Source: Curvularia sp. ZM96
Lineage: Eukaryota; Ascomycota; Dothideomycetes; Pleosporales; Pleosporaceae
DNA length: 64,000 bases
Reading direction: 5' to 3'
Assembly (NCBI GenBank): GCA_022457065.1
Contig: JAJGBQ010000002.1
Coordinates: 1,550,001 to 1,614,000 of the forward strand
Shown here in pieces: positions 1 to 10,029 of this stretch. The translations under genes were made by a program, and so were the position numbers. The notes under the pieces were generated by a model. The model did no database searches. It was not told the DNA's origin and saw nothing but the letters and a program-made list of their open reading frames with translations. Each line of letters begins with the position of its first letter. Within the stretch, counting starts at the first letter, position 1.

Positions 1-1439
1 TTGCCAGCGGAGGCTCCATTGCTACCGCTGGTCCTGCTGGAGCACTCCTGGCCTATGTCTTCGTCGGTACCTTAGTCTACTCCGTCATGCTCAGCTTGGC
101 TGAAATGGCTACCTACCTGCCCATCTCCGGTGCGTTCACGCAGTACGCTGCTCGATTTGTTGATCCCTCACTCGGTTTCTCCATGGGATGGATCTACTGG
201 TTTTCTTGGTCCATTACCTATGCGCTCGAACTTACAGCCGCTGGCCTCATCATCCAATGGTGGAATTCGGAACTCAGCATCGGAATCTTCATTACCATCT
301 TCTGGGTCCCGATCACTGCCGTTAACTTCCTGCCTGTCGACATTTTTGGAGAGTTCGAGTTTTGGTTCGCTCTGATCAAGGTCGTTGCTCTGGTCGGCTT
401 CTGGATTTACGCTATCTGCATGAACGCTGGTGTGGGCAACCAGGGCTACATTGGCTTCAAGTACTGGAACTCCCCTGGAGCCTTTGCCCCATATCTTGCC
501 GCGGGACCTGTTGCAAAGTTTGTTGGTTTCTGGGCTGTCCTCATTCAGGCTGGTTTTGCTTACCAAGGTACTGAGCTCTGCGCCATTGGTGCTGGAGAGT
601 CAGCCAACCCCCGTGTCACCATGCCCCGAGCCATTCGCAAGACCTTCTGGAGCATCTTCATCCTCTTTGTCTTCACCATCTTCTTTGTTGGTATCCTGAT
701 TCCCTATGACAACGAAGCCCTTCAAATTGGTGACACCAATGCTGGATCATCGCCAATGGTCATCGCCTTCCAGCTCGCCGGTGTATCCGCTCTTCCCGAT
801 ATCTTCAACGCCATCCTCCTCACTGTCGTTCTTTCCGCAGCTAGCTCCAATGTTTACTCGGGAAGTCGCATCCTCGTAGGTCTCGCTGAGGAAAAGTGTG
901 CTCCCGCATTCCTCAAGGCTACCAGCAAGCGTGGAGTCCCGTACTGGGCAACCGCCGTAACAGGTGCCATGGGTCTGTTGGCCTACATGAATCTCAGCTC
1001 CAACGGTGAGCAGGCTTTCAACTGGCTTCTCAACATTGTCTCAGTCGCTGGTTTCATTGCATGGACATGTGTCTTGATCTGCCACCTGGCCTTCATGCGT
1101 GCCCTCAAGGCTCAGAATATTGACCGCGACACCCTTCCTTTCAAGTCCTGGGGCGGACGTGCTCTCGCCATCTACGGAGTTACCTTCTGCGCCATCATCA
1201 CTATTACTCAAGGTTTCACTGCCTTCGTTCCATGGAGCACCGAGGACTTCTTCATCGCATACATCAGTTTGATCCTCTTCGCTGTCCTCTACACTGGACA
1301 CAAGCTTGTTACCCGAAGCAAGTTCATCAACCCCGCCGAAGCCGATCTTCTGACCGGAAAATTTGAGGACGAGATCTCCGAGACCTGGGAAGAGTCATCT
1401 GCTAGTGGATGGAAGAAGATGATGAACAAGTTTCTCTAG
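1..1439 (+). CDS. Amino-acid permease (YAT/APC family), 5' truncated by window edge
   Basis: An open frame runs from base 3 to the stop at 1437-1439, giving about 478 residues. The true start lies upstream of the window; the first in-frame ATG at 87 is inside a membrane helix and is not the start. About ten hydrophobic segments are visible. Fungal amino-acid permease signatures are present: the GAFTQYAARFVDPSLGF block, an E-L-T-A helix, the GTELCAIGAGESANPR segment after a transmembrane helix, and a short polar C-terminal tail. The family moves amino acids with protons across the plasma membrane and normally has 12 helices and 500-560 residues, so roughly the first 60-90 residues are missing. 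The substrate cannot be told from this sequence. No intron is seen in the visible part. Confidence 0.93.
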   Translation, partial: ASGGSIATAGPAGALLAYVFVGTLVYSVMLSLAEMATYLPISGAFTQYAARFVDPSLGFSMGWIYWFSWSITYALELTAAGLIIQWWNSELSIGIFITIFWVPITAVNFLPVDIFGEFEFWFALIKVVALVGFWIYAICMNAGVGNQGYIGFKYWNSPGAFAPYLAAGPVAKFVGFWAVLIQAGFAYQGTELCAIGAGESANPRVTMPRAIRKTFWSIFILFVFTIFFVGILIPYDNEALQIGDTNAGSSPMVIAFQLAGVSALPDIFNAILLTVVLSAASSNVYSGSRILVGLAEEKCAPAFLKATSKRGVPYWATAVTGAMGLLAYMNLSSNGEQAFNWLLNIVSVAGFIAWTCVLICHLAFMRALKAQNIDRDTLPFKSWGGRALAIYGVTFCAIITITQGFTAFVPWSTEDFFIAYISLILFAVLYTGHKLVTRSKFINPAEADLLTGKFEDEISETWEESSASGWKKMMNKFL

Positions 1440-1895
1440 TGTTGGGAATACATACACAGCCCGAACCTATACCTGAACATCAAAAGTGCTTTTAAGGGGG
1501 CTTTGATTCAAAACCGCATAGCGCAGCGTTTGTTAGGGGGAGTATCATTGCATTGCAAGGCGTTCCGTATTGTTCTTTCTTTGGAAGGTTTGACGAGCAG
1601 ATACCAATGTTAATGTTTTATCATGTCTTCATGCTATGTTTGCCTTGCCCGACTCAGGAATCTCCACACAACAGCAAAAAATGATTCATGCTATACAACT
1701 GTCTATCAACCCTTTTGCAGGAGTTTTCATAATCTCATCAACAAATCTTGTGCCGAGAGGCAATCGCATTAAAAGAGTTCAATCATCAAGTATAAACATG
1801 AAAGCCCCACTCCTCCATCTGACCATTGTCGTTTTCCCCTTGCCAAGTAAAACCACGTGGTTGAACACAGCCCTCTACACCTTCTCCACTTTTCT
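1440..1895. other. Intergenic, 3' flanks of two convergent genes
   Basis: This holds the downstream flank of the permease and the 3' flank of the small secreted-protein gene. A small open frame at 1636-2055 has no recognisable features and overlaps the neighbouring gene on the other strand. I see no RNA gene or repeat. Confidence 0.5.
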
Positions 1896-2201
1896 TCATC
1901 CCCACAATCTTACAATCTCAATTACACCCACGCCCAGTGCACTGGCCTGCAGTGCGCGACTCGGAGTAACGAATCCAACTGCCGCGCTGTCTGTGAGGTT
2001 GGCAGAGCTGCCAGAACCCTTCTTCCTTTTCTCCAGAGCGCGCGCGATGACATGAGGGTCTGGTGGTGTAAATAGGTCGTTACACTGTGTAACATCGTCG
2101 ACAGTGTTTGGTCCTGCGATAGCTTTTGGGTCGGCGGCCGGTGCTGGGTTTGCGTGGACGAGAGTCGCGAGGAGCAGGGCTGGTAAAACTCCGAATTTCA
2201 T
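1896..2201 (-). CDS. Small secreted protein, possibly GPI-anchored
   Basis: This is a 101-residue protein starting at the ATG at 2201. That start is preferred over an in-frame ATG 13 codons upstream (2240) because it puts a textbook signal peptide at the N-terminus (MKFGVLPALLLATLVHA, likely cut before NPAPA). The mature part is short and has one cysteine, a basic stretch (EKRKKGSGS), an N-L-T glycosylation site and a mildly hydrophobic C-terminal segment after a Ser/Ala-rich stretch, as in GPI-anchored cell-wall proteins. I recognise no domain. It could be a cell-surface protein or a secreted effector-like protein; the single cysteine argues against a disulfide-knotted effector. Confidence 0.6.
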   Translation of the reverse strand: MKFGVLPALLLATLVHANPAPAADPKAIAGPNTVDDVTQCNDLFTPPDPHVIARALEKRKKGSGSSANLTDSAAVGFVTPSRALQASALGVGVIEIVRLWG

Positions 2202-2863
2202 CGTTGTGGTGAAGATGTTGCTGTCGATGAAGGTGTTCAATGTATGGAGTTTGTACGTGTATGAAATAGCACGGCTGAGAAGCGGTGGCGCTGCTGTTTG
2301 GAGTTGTGAATGCGAGTTTGGAGTGTTTGATGGTTTTCAAGAAGCGAAAGCTAAGGGAATCGTCTTAAATATGTCTTGATACGGCTGAACTGCTGCACAG
2401 CCTAGCACCGACGTCAATGGCATCTGCCATCACTGCCTGCTTTAGGCGTACCGCGATCCTTGACGTCCTGGCGGTCTGCGACGTTGTAAGAACTATACCG
2501 GTTATAGTAATCACAGGATCGACTACAGCCAGCCACGAGATCTGGACTGCACGCTTGGCTTTTATGGTGGACCCAGCTGAAAAGGCGTCCCGTCCTGTCG
2601 TTGGATATTAAGCGTATGCCCAGACAAGCTTCTACTCTATTCACAAATCAGAGATAGGGTTACCGTAATTACGTTGGCCCGGTCAGACTGTTGGTTTCAG
2701 AGTCCTGTTGTTAGATGTTGGAACATGTCAACATCTAAGAAATTCTAGCGCACGACCAAGAATAACTCCGACCGAAGATTGTTCGATTCTCCGATTTGCC
2801 TGTTCATGGTGCCTGTCCATGACCCTCTGCAGTATGAACCCGCTGTTGGATCGAGCATGAGAC
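2202..2863. other. Intergenic between two minus-strand genes
   Basis: This holds the promoter of the small secreted protein and the 3' flank of the rhodopsin-domain gene. Several short open frames overlap one another on both strands; none shows a domain, signal peptide or splice-consistent extension. Confidence 0.4.
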
Positions 2864-4342
2864 TTAGGACCGCCACGAGTCAGTGGGCTCCGAAAAGCCC
2901 GATGTTTTCTCTGATTTTATCTGCGCTCTGTCTTTGTGGGGTGGTACACTCGAAAGACGGATACGATTCGTTCGGGGTCGTGATGATGACGAACAGTTGT
3001 TACTTCGCAACGCAGCAGGAAAGAACTTCCGTACCATTGGCCGAAGAGCAGGAATGCTGACGGATATGATTCCCAGACTGCACTCGCTTAATGATAAAAT
3101 GAGAGACGGCACACTCGTATCTGCAAATATTTGTCAGTCATTTCGTCTATCATCAATTTGAACCACTGCGTTCTGCTTTGCGCTGCGCAGCTCTGGGGTT
3201 CATATCAGAAGGCACAGAAAGGTACCATTCACGAATCCGATAATCGGATTCGCATGGGGAGAAGCTAGCTTACAAGTAGTATCCAAGACTTTTAGCTGAT
3301 GTAGAAAGCCGATGCGAATAATCCCTACTATACATGCACTAACCGCACTCAGTAAACGTTGGACCAAGATACATGGATCCACATACCTAGCACCGCCCGC
3401 CAATAGCACACAAAGGATGGCCCGTTGCTTTACTGTCACGTTCAGTTTCAAGAAATAGGGTAACGGAAGAACGCAGAGAGCGATGTCTGTGACCACGTTT
3501 ACCGCCGAACTCGCGTACAAATAGCTAATGTAGTCGATGCACGTCCGATTGATTGTGAAGTTCCAAGCCCCTTGTAATGGACGGCATTGGAACAAAGTGA
3601 CAAACACTCCTGATGAACAGTCAGTTACAAGAGACTAAGCCGATGTTCGATAAGCCTTACCTGTAATCCACAAGCCTACGATGGGAAACATAGTAATGTA
3701 CATGGCTATGTGGAATGATTTGTTCGGGATGAAACGGAGATATGAGGCTATGATAGCAAGCTTCGTCAATGCAATCGCAAAGGCGTATAGTATTTGACAG
3801 ACGAAAAGACTCTATGACTAGTTAGTTGTTATAAAGTAACACGGAATGCCATTGTCAAGCCCTAGGAGCGAGCTTTTCGAGGCAATTCCTCGACACGGAG
3901 AGTGTTTAACATACCAGAATACAACTCTTCAACGTCTCAAAGAGTGTTGCGAGAGGAAGTCGCCAAACGTGTTGACCGAGTCCGTGATTAGTTGCTGTAA
4001 CACTATTCAGAACTCTTCTTTTGCCTCAAACGCGCTCTACTGACCCACTATACACGCCGCTCCCAAAGCTACTGTGAATACAGCAGCAAACATGATAAGA
4101 ACTGTATTGCGTTAGTAAGGACCTTGAGGTGTCGTCTGTAACGTACCATCATCAACAAAAATATTGTGAACATATTTAACTCGCGCAAAAATGCGCAAAG
4201 CGACAGTCAAGACCACCAAGGAACAGAAGACGATGCTCCATGCCTCGATAGTAGCTACCCTGGAGGAATGGTCCTGGAAATCGAACTGACTAATATCGAC
4301 CTGAAAGCCTCCAAAGGTCACGAGTTGGGTGCCAGACGACAT
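2864..4342 (-). CDS. Rhodopsin-domain integral membrane protein (fungal seven-helix family), 7 exons
   Basis: I assembled seven exons by splice motif and phase: 4342-4147, 4101-4054, 3994-3915, 3811-3661, 3609-3387, 3338-3274, 3120-2864. They sum to 1020 nt, an intact 339-residue frame. Hallmarks of the fungal rhodopsin-domain membrane family appear in order: LRIFARVKYVHNIFVDD after the first helix, GLGQHVW, a helix with ALTKLAIIASYLRF, the FQCRPLQGAWNF loop, CIDYISYLYASSAVNVVTDIALCVLPLPYFLKL, GIIRIGFLHQLKVLDTT and SLGIISVSIPALRPM. The tail is polar and Ser/Arg-rich. No CFEM cysteine domain is present at the N-terminus, so it is not a classical PTH11. Ligand and role are unknown for most of this large family. 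The second intron (donor after 4054) is the least certain join. Confidence 0.85.
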
Positions 4343-6316
4343 TCTGTGAGTGCTCGGTACTGTTTCTAGTGGATCATGTAGGTAGAAGGTGGAGCCTGTA
4401 CTGCTGTTAGCGTGTAAATACTTGGTGGCTAAATCAGTGCAGGGCTGAGATTGTGTCTCACCCAGATGTCAAAAACAAGGTAGTTTGCAATGAGTACGAG
4501 CAAGAATTACATCGAATGGGTTTCCTGGGTCATGCGCCGGAAGATGCTGGTTTCACTCAGAGTTCGTTGTCTCCCTGCGGTATTGAGGTATTTGACCACG
4601 AAAACAGCAGCTGGCTAGAACACTAGATTGCGCGATACCGTAAGTGACTGATAAACTATGTCCCCTGATTGTGAACTATGACATGGCCTGTTACCGGATA
4701 GCTAGTTATACATAAGCGCTGCATGAGAAACTTAATTGTGTTCCCCTGACACGACACGGCAATATCCATCTTCTAGAATGAAACCACTACCTTCGATGCA
4801 CAACTGATGTTGAGTTTGGACACCGTGTTTTCGTGAACTGTATCAGTACATGCTTTTTTACCCAGCTGCAACATGCATGTATGTTCAGGCGCTGCAAGGC
4901 AACACTGCCATGAACACATACAGCCGGCTCATGAGATACTTCACGATACCGCGATTCATTTGCCGAGAATAAATTCCATCCGAAAGTTATGACACGAGGC
5001 TAGATGAATAGCGCTCGCACTACCTCGAAGAAACTTAGACGGTCGCGCGGGCAGAGCAGCCTATTACACGCCGTCTCAATCTTATTGATGTTGGTGGTCG
5101 TAGCGTACCCCCAGTGTCACTGATAAATGGAACGCCGGAAATAAAAGCGACTGGCAAACACAAGGTCAGCAAAACGGTCAGATGTTATCGCAGATAAGCA
5201 AAGTGGTCGACGAGACGTGTGGCTTACAAAGGGACAGGATGACAACGGGACATGCTTCTAAGTAAGTTCTCTCAGAGTCGAGACCCGGGTCGACGTCTTA
5301 CTCCCTTAGTGAGGCCGTCCTAGTCCATCCTTCTAAAATCGGATTACACTCCGCACTAACTAATCCTTACATAGGCATGAGTTCCCCAGACCTACCGTGG
5401 GGGTGCATAACTTCAGTGAAAACTTCCGATTTGCTTCGGCATTAATGTTGCGCTACGTTATACAGCACTTCTTTTCTCGTCAATACAACTCGACCTGAAC
5501 AATTGCACCTCGACCGGCACTGGCACACGTCCTACAAAGACTTGACTGCCGTCGACTCGACGTCATCATGTTTCCGCCTCCGCAAGATCATCAAGGGCGT
5601 GCGACAATACCGCCGATCCGTTGTCTATCGGTACCACTGAAAACAGCGTGGCCATCTCCGCGTCCTTACCTATTTCGCCGTCCATAAATATATGTACCAA
5701 TATTCTGGTTGCGTTAAATCAGACGAATGCATCGTTGCATGCTCAATCTCTAACGCGTGGCTGTTCATCGCTGGTTTTCGCTGCCCATTCTTGGCTTCTA
5801 TTTAGTACCGCTGCAAAGCCCTGGCCGCCGCGTAACCCTTCCGTACCCTTGGCTCTTGAGATATTAGGACCGATTCGCTCCAATATGCCGCTTCATCCTT
5901 ACTGGTACTCAAGCCGAGCACTCGGTCGCCAAGCTGGGCTGATTCGAATTGTTGGTGACGAGCCAGTGGCTGTGTCTATGACAAGACAGGCTATGTGTGC
6001 CGAGTTCGAATGAGCGATCGATGCCGCGCTGCCGCTCATGCTTGAGCACCAGGATCAAGGAGTACAATTCAGCAAGATGTACACCGTACGCTGGAACATG
6101 CCGTTGTTGACGTTGTGAAGTGGGGTAATTGCCATCCTGTTTTCAAAGAGACCGATAAAGTTCTGCGCCCTCCTTGGCTACAAACGTTTATCCACGCAAC
6201 GGGATTGTCAGATGACGGCAGGGACATAACGGTCTTATAATCTAGTTTACTCTCCAAGTTGTCAGCCTAGCTGCTTCTACCCGCTTTGCCTTTATAATCG
6301 CAAATTGACCAGTGCA
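4343..6316. other. Long intergenic stretch with a possible coding remnant
   Basis: This is the upstream region of the rhodopsin-domain gene and of the membrane-protein gene at 6317. From 4343 to about 5600 I see no plausible gene on either strand. From 5621 to 6240 there are protein-like open segments broken by stops, listed separately. No transposon ends or tRNA were seen. Confidence 0.4.
5621..6240 (+). pseudogene. Possible decayed coding sequence
   Basis: An open frame (5621-6013, starting at a non-ATG codon) reads like globular protein. It is followed, after one TGA, by further protein-like text in the same frame (ALPLMLEHQDQGVQFSK). A second frame, open from about 6047, ends at the TAA at 6238-6240 and includes VVDVVKWGNCHPVF and PPWLQTFIHATGLSDDG. 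I could not join these by normal introns and I do not recognise the family. They may be eroded exons of a lost gene, or chance. Confidence 0.2.
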
Positions 6317-7150
6317 ATGTCGAATATCCCAGACCGTATGGTGTTTCGAGTTGCAAGAGATCCGGACAAGGATGACAAGAAAGATGATGATGAATCGTCA
6401 TCTTCATCTTCATCTATATCTGCGACACCGACAGTGACAGGGACACCAACACCACAGCCGAATCCACCAGGCCCACCGCGACCAGGAACAGACTCTTCGA
6501 CTCTATCCACTATAACCCAATCTTCATATCTACCCACTACAACCCAATCATCCACCGGCACTCCAGGCCCAACGGCGGCATCAATTCAAGCGCCTTCCAT
6601 ACCAGCAGACCATTTCGGCCCTGCAGAAAGTGCAGGTATAGGAGTTGGGGTTGCAGTCGGCGTTCTTCTCCTCGCCCTGGCAGCATGGCTGTTTGCACGA
6701 CGCAGACGATCGAGCAAAATGCGAAAGATATCGGTCAGTTCAACAGCTGACACAGAAGTTGGCAGCAACGAACTGGGTCCCGGATACAAGGAATACGGTC
6801 CACCTGGCGTGAAAGAATTGGAGGCTGGAAGGCGAACGTCCGAGCTTGCAGCTCACATGGATCCAGTGGAAGTGGTGGGCGATCCGGAGTTTGTGGCAGA
6901 ACTACAAGGATCAGATATTCCTGTGGCAGGTTGGAGGAAGCCAGATCGAGAGCGTCTCTTTGCTGATGCGCCGATAAATGAAGAAGGCGACCACGACGAA
7001 AATGGCTTCAGTAAGGTTGACAACGAAAAGCAAGAACCCAATGACCACAAGGAATCTGGCTTGAGCAAGATGGATGATGAAAAGCGAGAACCGGACGACT
7101 ATAAGGAATCTGATTCGAGCAAGATGGACGTCAAAAAGCAGGGTTCCTAG
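6317..7150 (+). CDS. Single-pass membrane protein with Ser/Thr/Pro-rich stalk and repeat-bearing tail
   Basis: The protein has 277 residues from the first ATG at 6317. Order of parts: a short acidic/basic start (DPDKDDKKDDDE), a poly-Ser and Thr/Pro-rich segment typical of O-mannosylated stalks, one transmembrane helix (GIGVGVAVGVLLLALAAWLF, about residues 113-132), a stop-transfer RRRR, and a long charged cytoplasmic tail ending in tandem 18-residue repeats. The architecture resembles fungal cell-wall or surface sensors (Mid2/Wsc style). No signal peptide and no cysteine-rich ectodomain are encoded, which is unusual for that plan, so upstream exons may be missing from this model or lost. It converges with another single-pass protein at 7322-8023. 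I do not assign a function. Confidence 0.65.
   Translation: MSNIPDRMVFRVARDPDKDDKKDDDESSSSSSSISATPTVTGTPTPQPNPPGPPRPGTDSSTLSTITQSSYLPTTTQSSTGTPGPTAASIQAPSIPADHFGPAESAGIGVGVAVGVLLLALAAWLFARRRRSSKMRKISVSSTADTEVGSNELGPGYKEYGPPGVKELEAGRRTSELAAHMDPVEVVGDPEFVAELQGSDIPVAGWRKPDRERLFADAPINEEGDHDENGFSKVDNEKQEPNDHKESGLSKMDDEKREPDDYKESDSSKMDVKKQGS
7010..7147 (+). repeat. Tandem 54-nt coding repeat (2.5 copies)
   Basis: The C-terminal tail of the membrane protein has the units SKVDNEKQEPNDHKESGL (7010-7063), SKMDDEKREPDDYKESDS (7064-7117) and a partial SKMDVKKQGS (7118-7147). The units are diverged in sequence but in register. Confidence 0.8.
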
Positions 7151-7321
7151 GGACTCAGACGGTACTCTACTTCCATGGTTCGTACGTAGATGCGACGATT
7201 ACGAATGTAACGAATTTCCTTTTCCAGCTTCTGGGCCTAATAACTGCCTAGTTCGGAGGAGTCTAGAGACTTTAGCCCGGCATGCATCCGCGTATACTGT
7301 ATGGCGCAGCTCACGCTGCAC

Positions 7322-8023
7322 TCACGGCGGATTCCCGTGGAGAAAGTGAGCACTGGCAGGTGGCGATATTGGCGAAGTGCCTAAGGAAGACATATCCCAT
7401 GACGACCGCAGCAACGGGGAGACATCGCCACGAGCAGTCACTGGCGGCGAAACCATCAACAGCGGTACACTCCAACGCGTAACTTCAGCATTCGGCCTTG
7501 CTGGGTCTGTTTCGGATACAGTATTCCACTCTTTCCACTGCTTCAGCTTCTGCACATACATCTCTTCCACTTCTTCTGGTGTATCCTGGTTCCCTCCACT
7601 TCCCTCCACTTCTTGCGGACTTGTTTCGCCATGGAGTTCGGGTGTTTGTCCTGCATCAAGCTCATATATTACATGAGCATCTGCTTCGACAGGTGGTTGT
7701 TGAGGCGGTAGGGTTGCTACCATTGGGGTAGGTGAAGGACCATTTGGCCACCAAGCCTTCTCTTGCAACACCGGCTGTACATTTGCGTGTTCTCCCTCCC
7801 GCGTTTGATGCTGCAATTTTTGGGCGAGAATGCGGTTTCTTCGTTTGATGGCAAGGAAAGCGAGGATGCCGATGAGAACGATTGAAACGGAGCACGCTAC
7901 ACCGATCGCAATACCACGCTTGATGCCAGGAAGCGCTGTTTCTGTTTCCAGTATGTTTTCTCTTTTGTTTAATGAGAATCGAGTCGGTTGTAGATTAGGC
8001 TTTGAGTTTGGCAGCGCAACCAT
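7322..8023 (-). CDS. Single-pass membrane protein with long cytoplasmic tail
   Basis: The protein has 233 residues from the ATG at 8023. One transmembrane helix (GIAIGVACSVSIVLIGILAFLAI, about residues 37-59) is flanked by basic residues, followed by KRRNR and a roughly 170-residue soluble tail rich in Pro, Glu and Gln, with one amphipathic stretch (EEVEEMYVQKLKQWKEW). The segment before the helix is only about 36 residues and has no signal peptide. The layout mirrors the gene at 6317-7150, which converges on it across 171 bases, but the two show no clear sequence similarity outside the helix. I recognise no domain. A missing 5' exon is possible. Confidence 0.55.
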   Translation of the reverse strand: MVALPNSKPNLQPTRFSLNKRENILETETALPGIKRGIAIGVACSVSIVLIGILAFLAIKRRNRILAQKLQHQTREGEHANVQPVLQEKAWWPNGPSPTPMVATLPPQQPPVEADAHVIYELDAGQTPELHGETSPQEVEGSGGNQDTPEEVEEMYVQKLKQWKEWNTVSETDPARPNAEVTRWSVPLLMVSPPVTARGDVSPLLRSSWDMSSLGTSPISPPASAHFLHGNPP

Positions 8024-8955
8024 TGTTCCAAGTCAATAGCAACAGGATGCAAAGATAGATAACGCAACGTAGAGAGGAAAGTCGTGCATCTTTGTTAAAT
8101 GCAGCTAACAGAAGCATGCAGTGTGTGATCGGGAAGATTGTTGCGGCGCAGTCGCATCTGGCACAACGGCTGCATCTCTCCCTGGTCTCCGAGCCGGGCG
8201 GGAGGTGGCTTCGGCGGCTACAGCACAGATGGGGCGGAAATGCGCAGCTCTGGACCAACCAAGTGTTTATGGCGTGGGGCAGTGCGGCAGTGCGGCAGGC
8301 AGGCAGTCTACAATCGGCCTGCGCGTCGGTTTTGCAACGATTTGCAATGAATCTAGAGGAAGAGAGCCTGTCGTGGTGCAGGAGGCGTGAACCTGACGGC
8401 TGCTAAGACGGGCGAGGCGGTGCAGCGACCATGGTCTCATCGCATGCATCTAGGCATCTACTCATACCGTATTCTGACCTTCTCCTCAAACGTCCCTCGT
8501 GTTAGGCGTTCTTTTCACTCACGGGACCACCCTTTGACATGGCGTCTTGTCGTTTTTCAAGCTGCTGGATTCAACATTTTCTATGTTCCCTGTCGAGGCT
8601 GGTGGTACTTGGGGATCAGCAGGTGTATCAGCCTCGCTGTGAGCCTACACCCACATTAATTCGTCATTTATGGTCAAGCGCATGTGCAAACCTGCCGGCT
8701 CGTATTGTAGACTGCCGGGGAATTTATTGCAAACATAGCAGGGATTTGCTTCCTATGGCTCATGATGCGGCCGTGATATCATACACCAACCCTGATATTC
8801 TGTTGCGAAGGCAGCACACCTGTTTAAGCCGGCCACATTGAACAAATATCAATGATGTTGCACTTGCAGTCCGTAGGAGCATGTTTGAACAAAATCTAGC
8901 ATCTATGTGGTGTCTACATGATCATGACATGGGCCCATTGCCCCACAACAGCACG
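8024..8955. other. Intergenic, no gene seen
   Basis: Several overlapping short frames occur on both strands (for example at 8092-8406 and 8539-8841), but none has a domain, biased composition or a neighbouring exon in phase. This is probably the promoter of the gene at 7322-8023 and the 3' flank of the phosphoesterase gene. Confidence 0.4.
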
Positions 8956-10029
8956 TCAATAACCTTGTCCTTGATGTACCGCCTCTCCGCCGCCATACCA
9001 GAGGGCGCCCGTGCCGCAATGCAGACCCTTCTCTTGACCCAGATTGAACTCGCCCCCATCTGGTATCTTCCCGTCGTTGTATTCCGGCCAGAATTCCTTC
9101 TGAAGCCAGCTGTTGATTTCTTCGATCTTATTAACAAAAGCCTTCATCTTCTCGGGATCAAACACGCCATTTTCATTTTCGAAATCCTTGGAAAAGATGA
9201 ATCGCCCGATGGTAAGATGACTTGAGGGCACGACATAGCGAGACTCGACGTTCAAGCCTGCATCGCGGCAGAGAGAAAAGAGATCACGACGAAGATGATG
9301 GTAGGTGAACTTATCGTCCTCCAGGGTGCGACCTGCATGCAATCCTTCTCCGGCCGCAGGTACAAAGCTCAGAGCCAGCGCCGAGGCATCGTAGCCAATC
9401 AACGGCTTGATGAGGCGCGTACGGTGCGTATACGTGTAATCAGTGATGGCCGGGATCTTATCTCGCACTCCATCGACTAGCTTTTGGATCTCCGGAGCAG
9501 TCTTTGAGTGTGTTATTTCCAGGGCCGTGATATGGAGGTTATCGCGCGGCATCAGCCAAAGGTCTCTCTACGTTAGCACATCTCACGTATTTTACTACCA
9601 GCCGTCACTTACTAGGTGCGACGGTGCGTAGCTCTTGCTGCACTCGATGTATCAAGTCCTTGATGCCCTGCGTTGGTCGTCCCCAGAAGACAAAGCAATG
9701 ACGGGGATCTTGGAACCCGGGCTCAATGGTAGGATCGCACTTCCGCAGGAGAATTGAGTCTATATTGACACCTGGGAAATCTTCGTGCAGTATCTTGGCC
9801 TTCTGCTGAGAGTTTCTCGTAGTTCGGTGTAGCTGGTACTTTTCTTGAATCCGTACCTGTGATAGCTGCTCAGTATGCTGATAACTCAGCTTCAGCATGT
9901 TCTTACCGGATCGTCCTCACAAGCTGCAATTAATGCATCATACGGATTGCTGAAAGCTGCGGTCGAGATACCGGTGAGGTCCTCAAAAGTGTTGGTTTGG
10001 TTACCCGGAGCTGGTACGTGGCCAAACAT
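8956..10029 (-). CDS. 2H phosphoesterase superfamily protein (LigT/cyclic-phosphodiesterase fold)
   Basis: Three exons (10029-9907, 9856-9613, 9563-8956) join in phase to give 324 residues. The two catalytic H-x-T motifs of the 2H superfamily are present and correctly spaced: HIT at about residues 133-135 (in NLHITALEITHS) and HLT at about 238-240 (in SHLTIGRF). Other family-like text is HCFVFWGRPTQGIKDLIHRVQ. Members hydrolyse 2',3'-cyclic or 2'-5' phosphodiester bonds in RNA or nucleotides. The exact substrate is not predictable. The gene is divergent from the DNMT5-type gene across about 555 bases. The last exon begins with the AAC codon split by the intron, giving NLWLMPRD. Confidence 0.85.

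Noticed and set aside
8092..8406. 104-codon frame and overlapping frames
   Set aside because: Three overlapping frames on the same strand, all Cys/Arg-rich, none with a domain or signal peptide.
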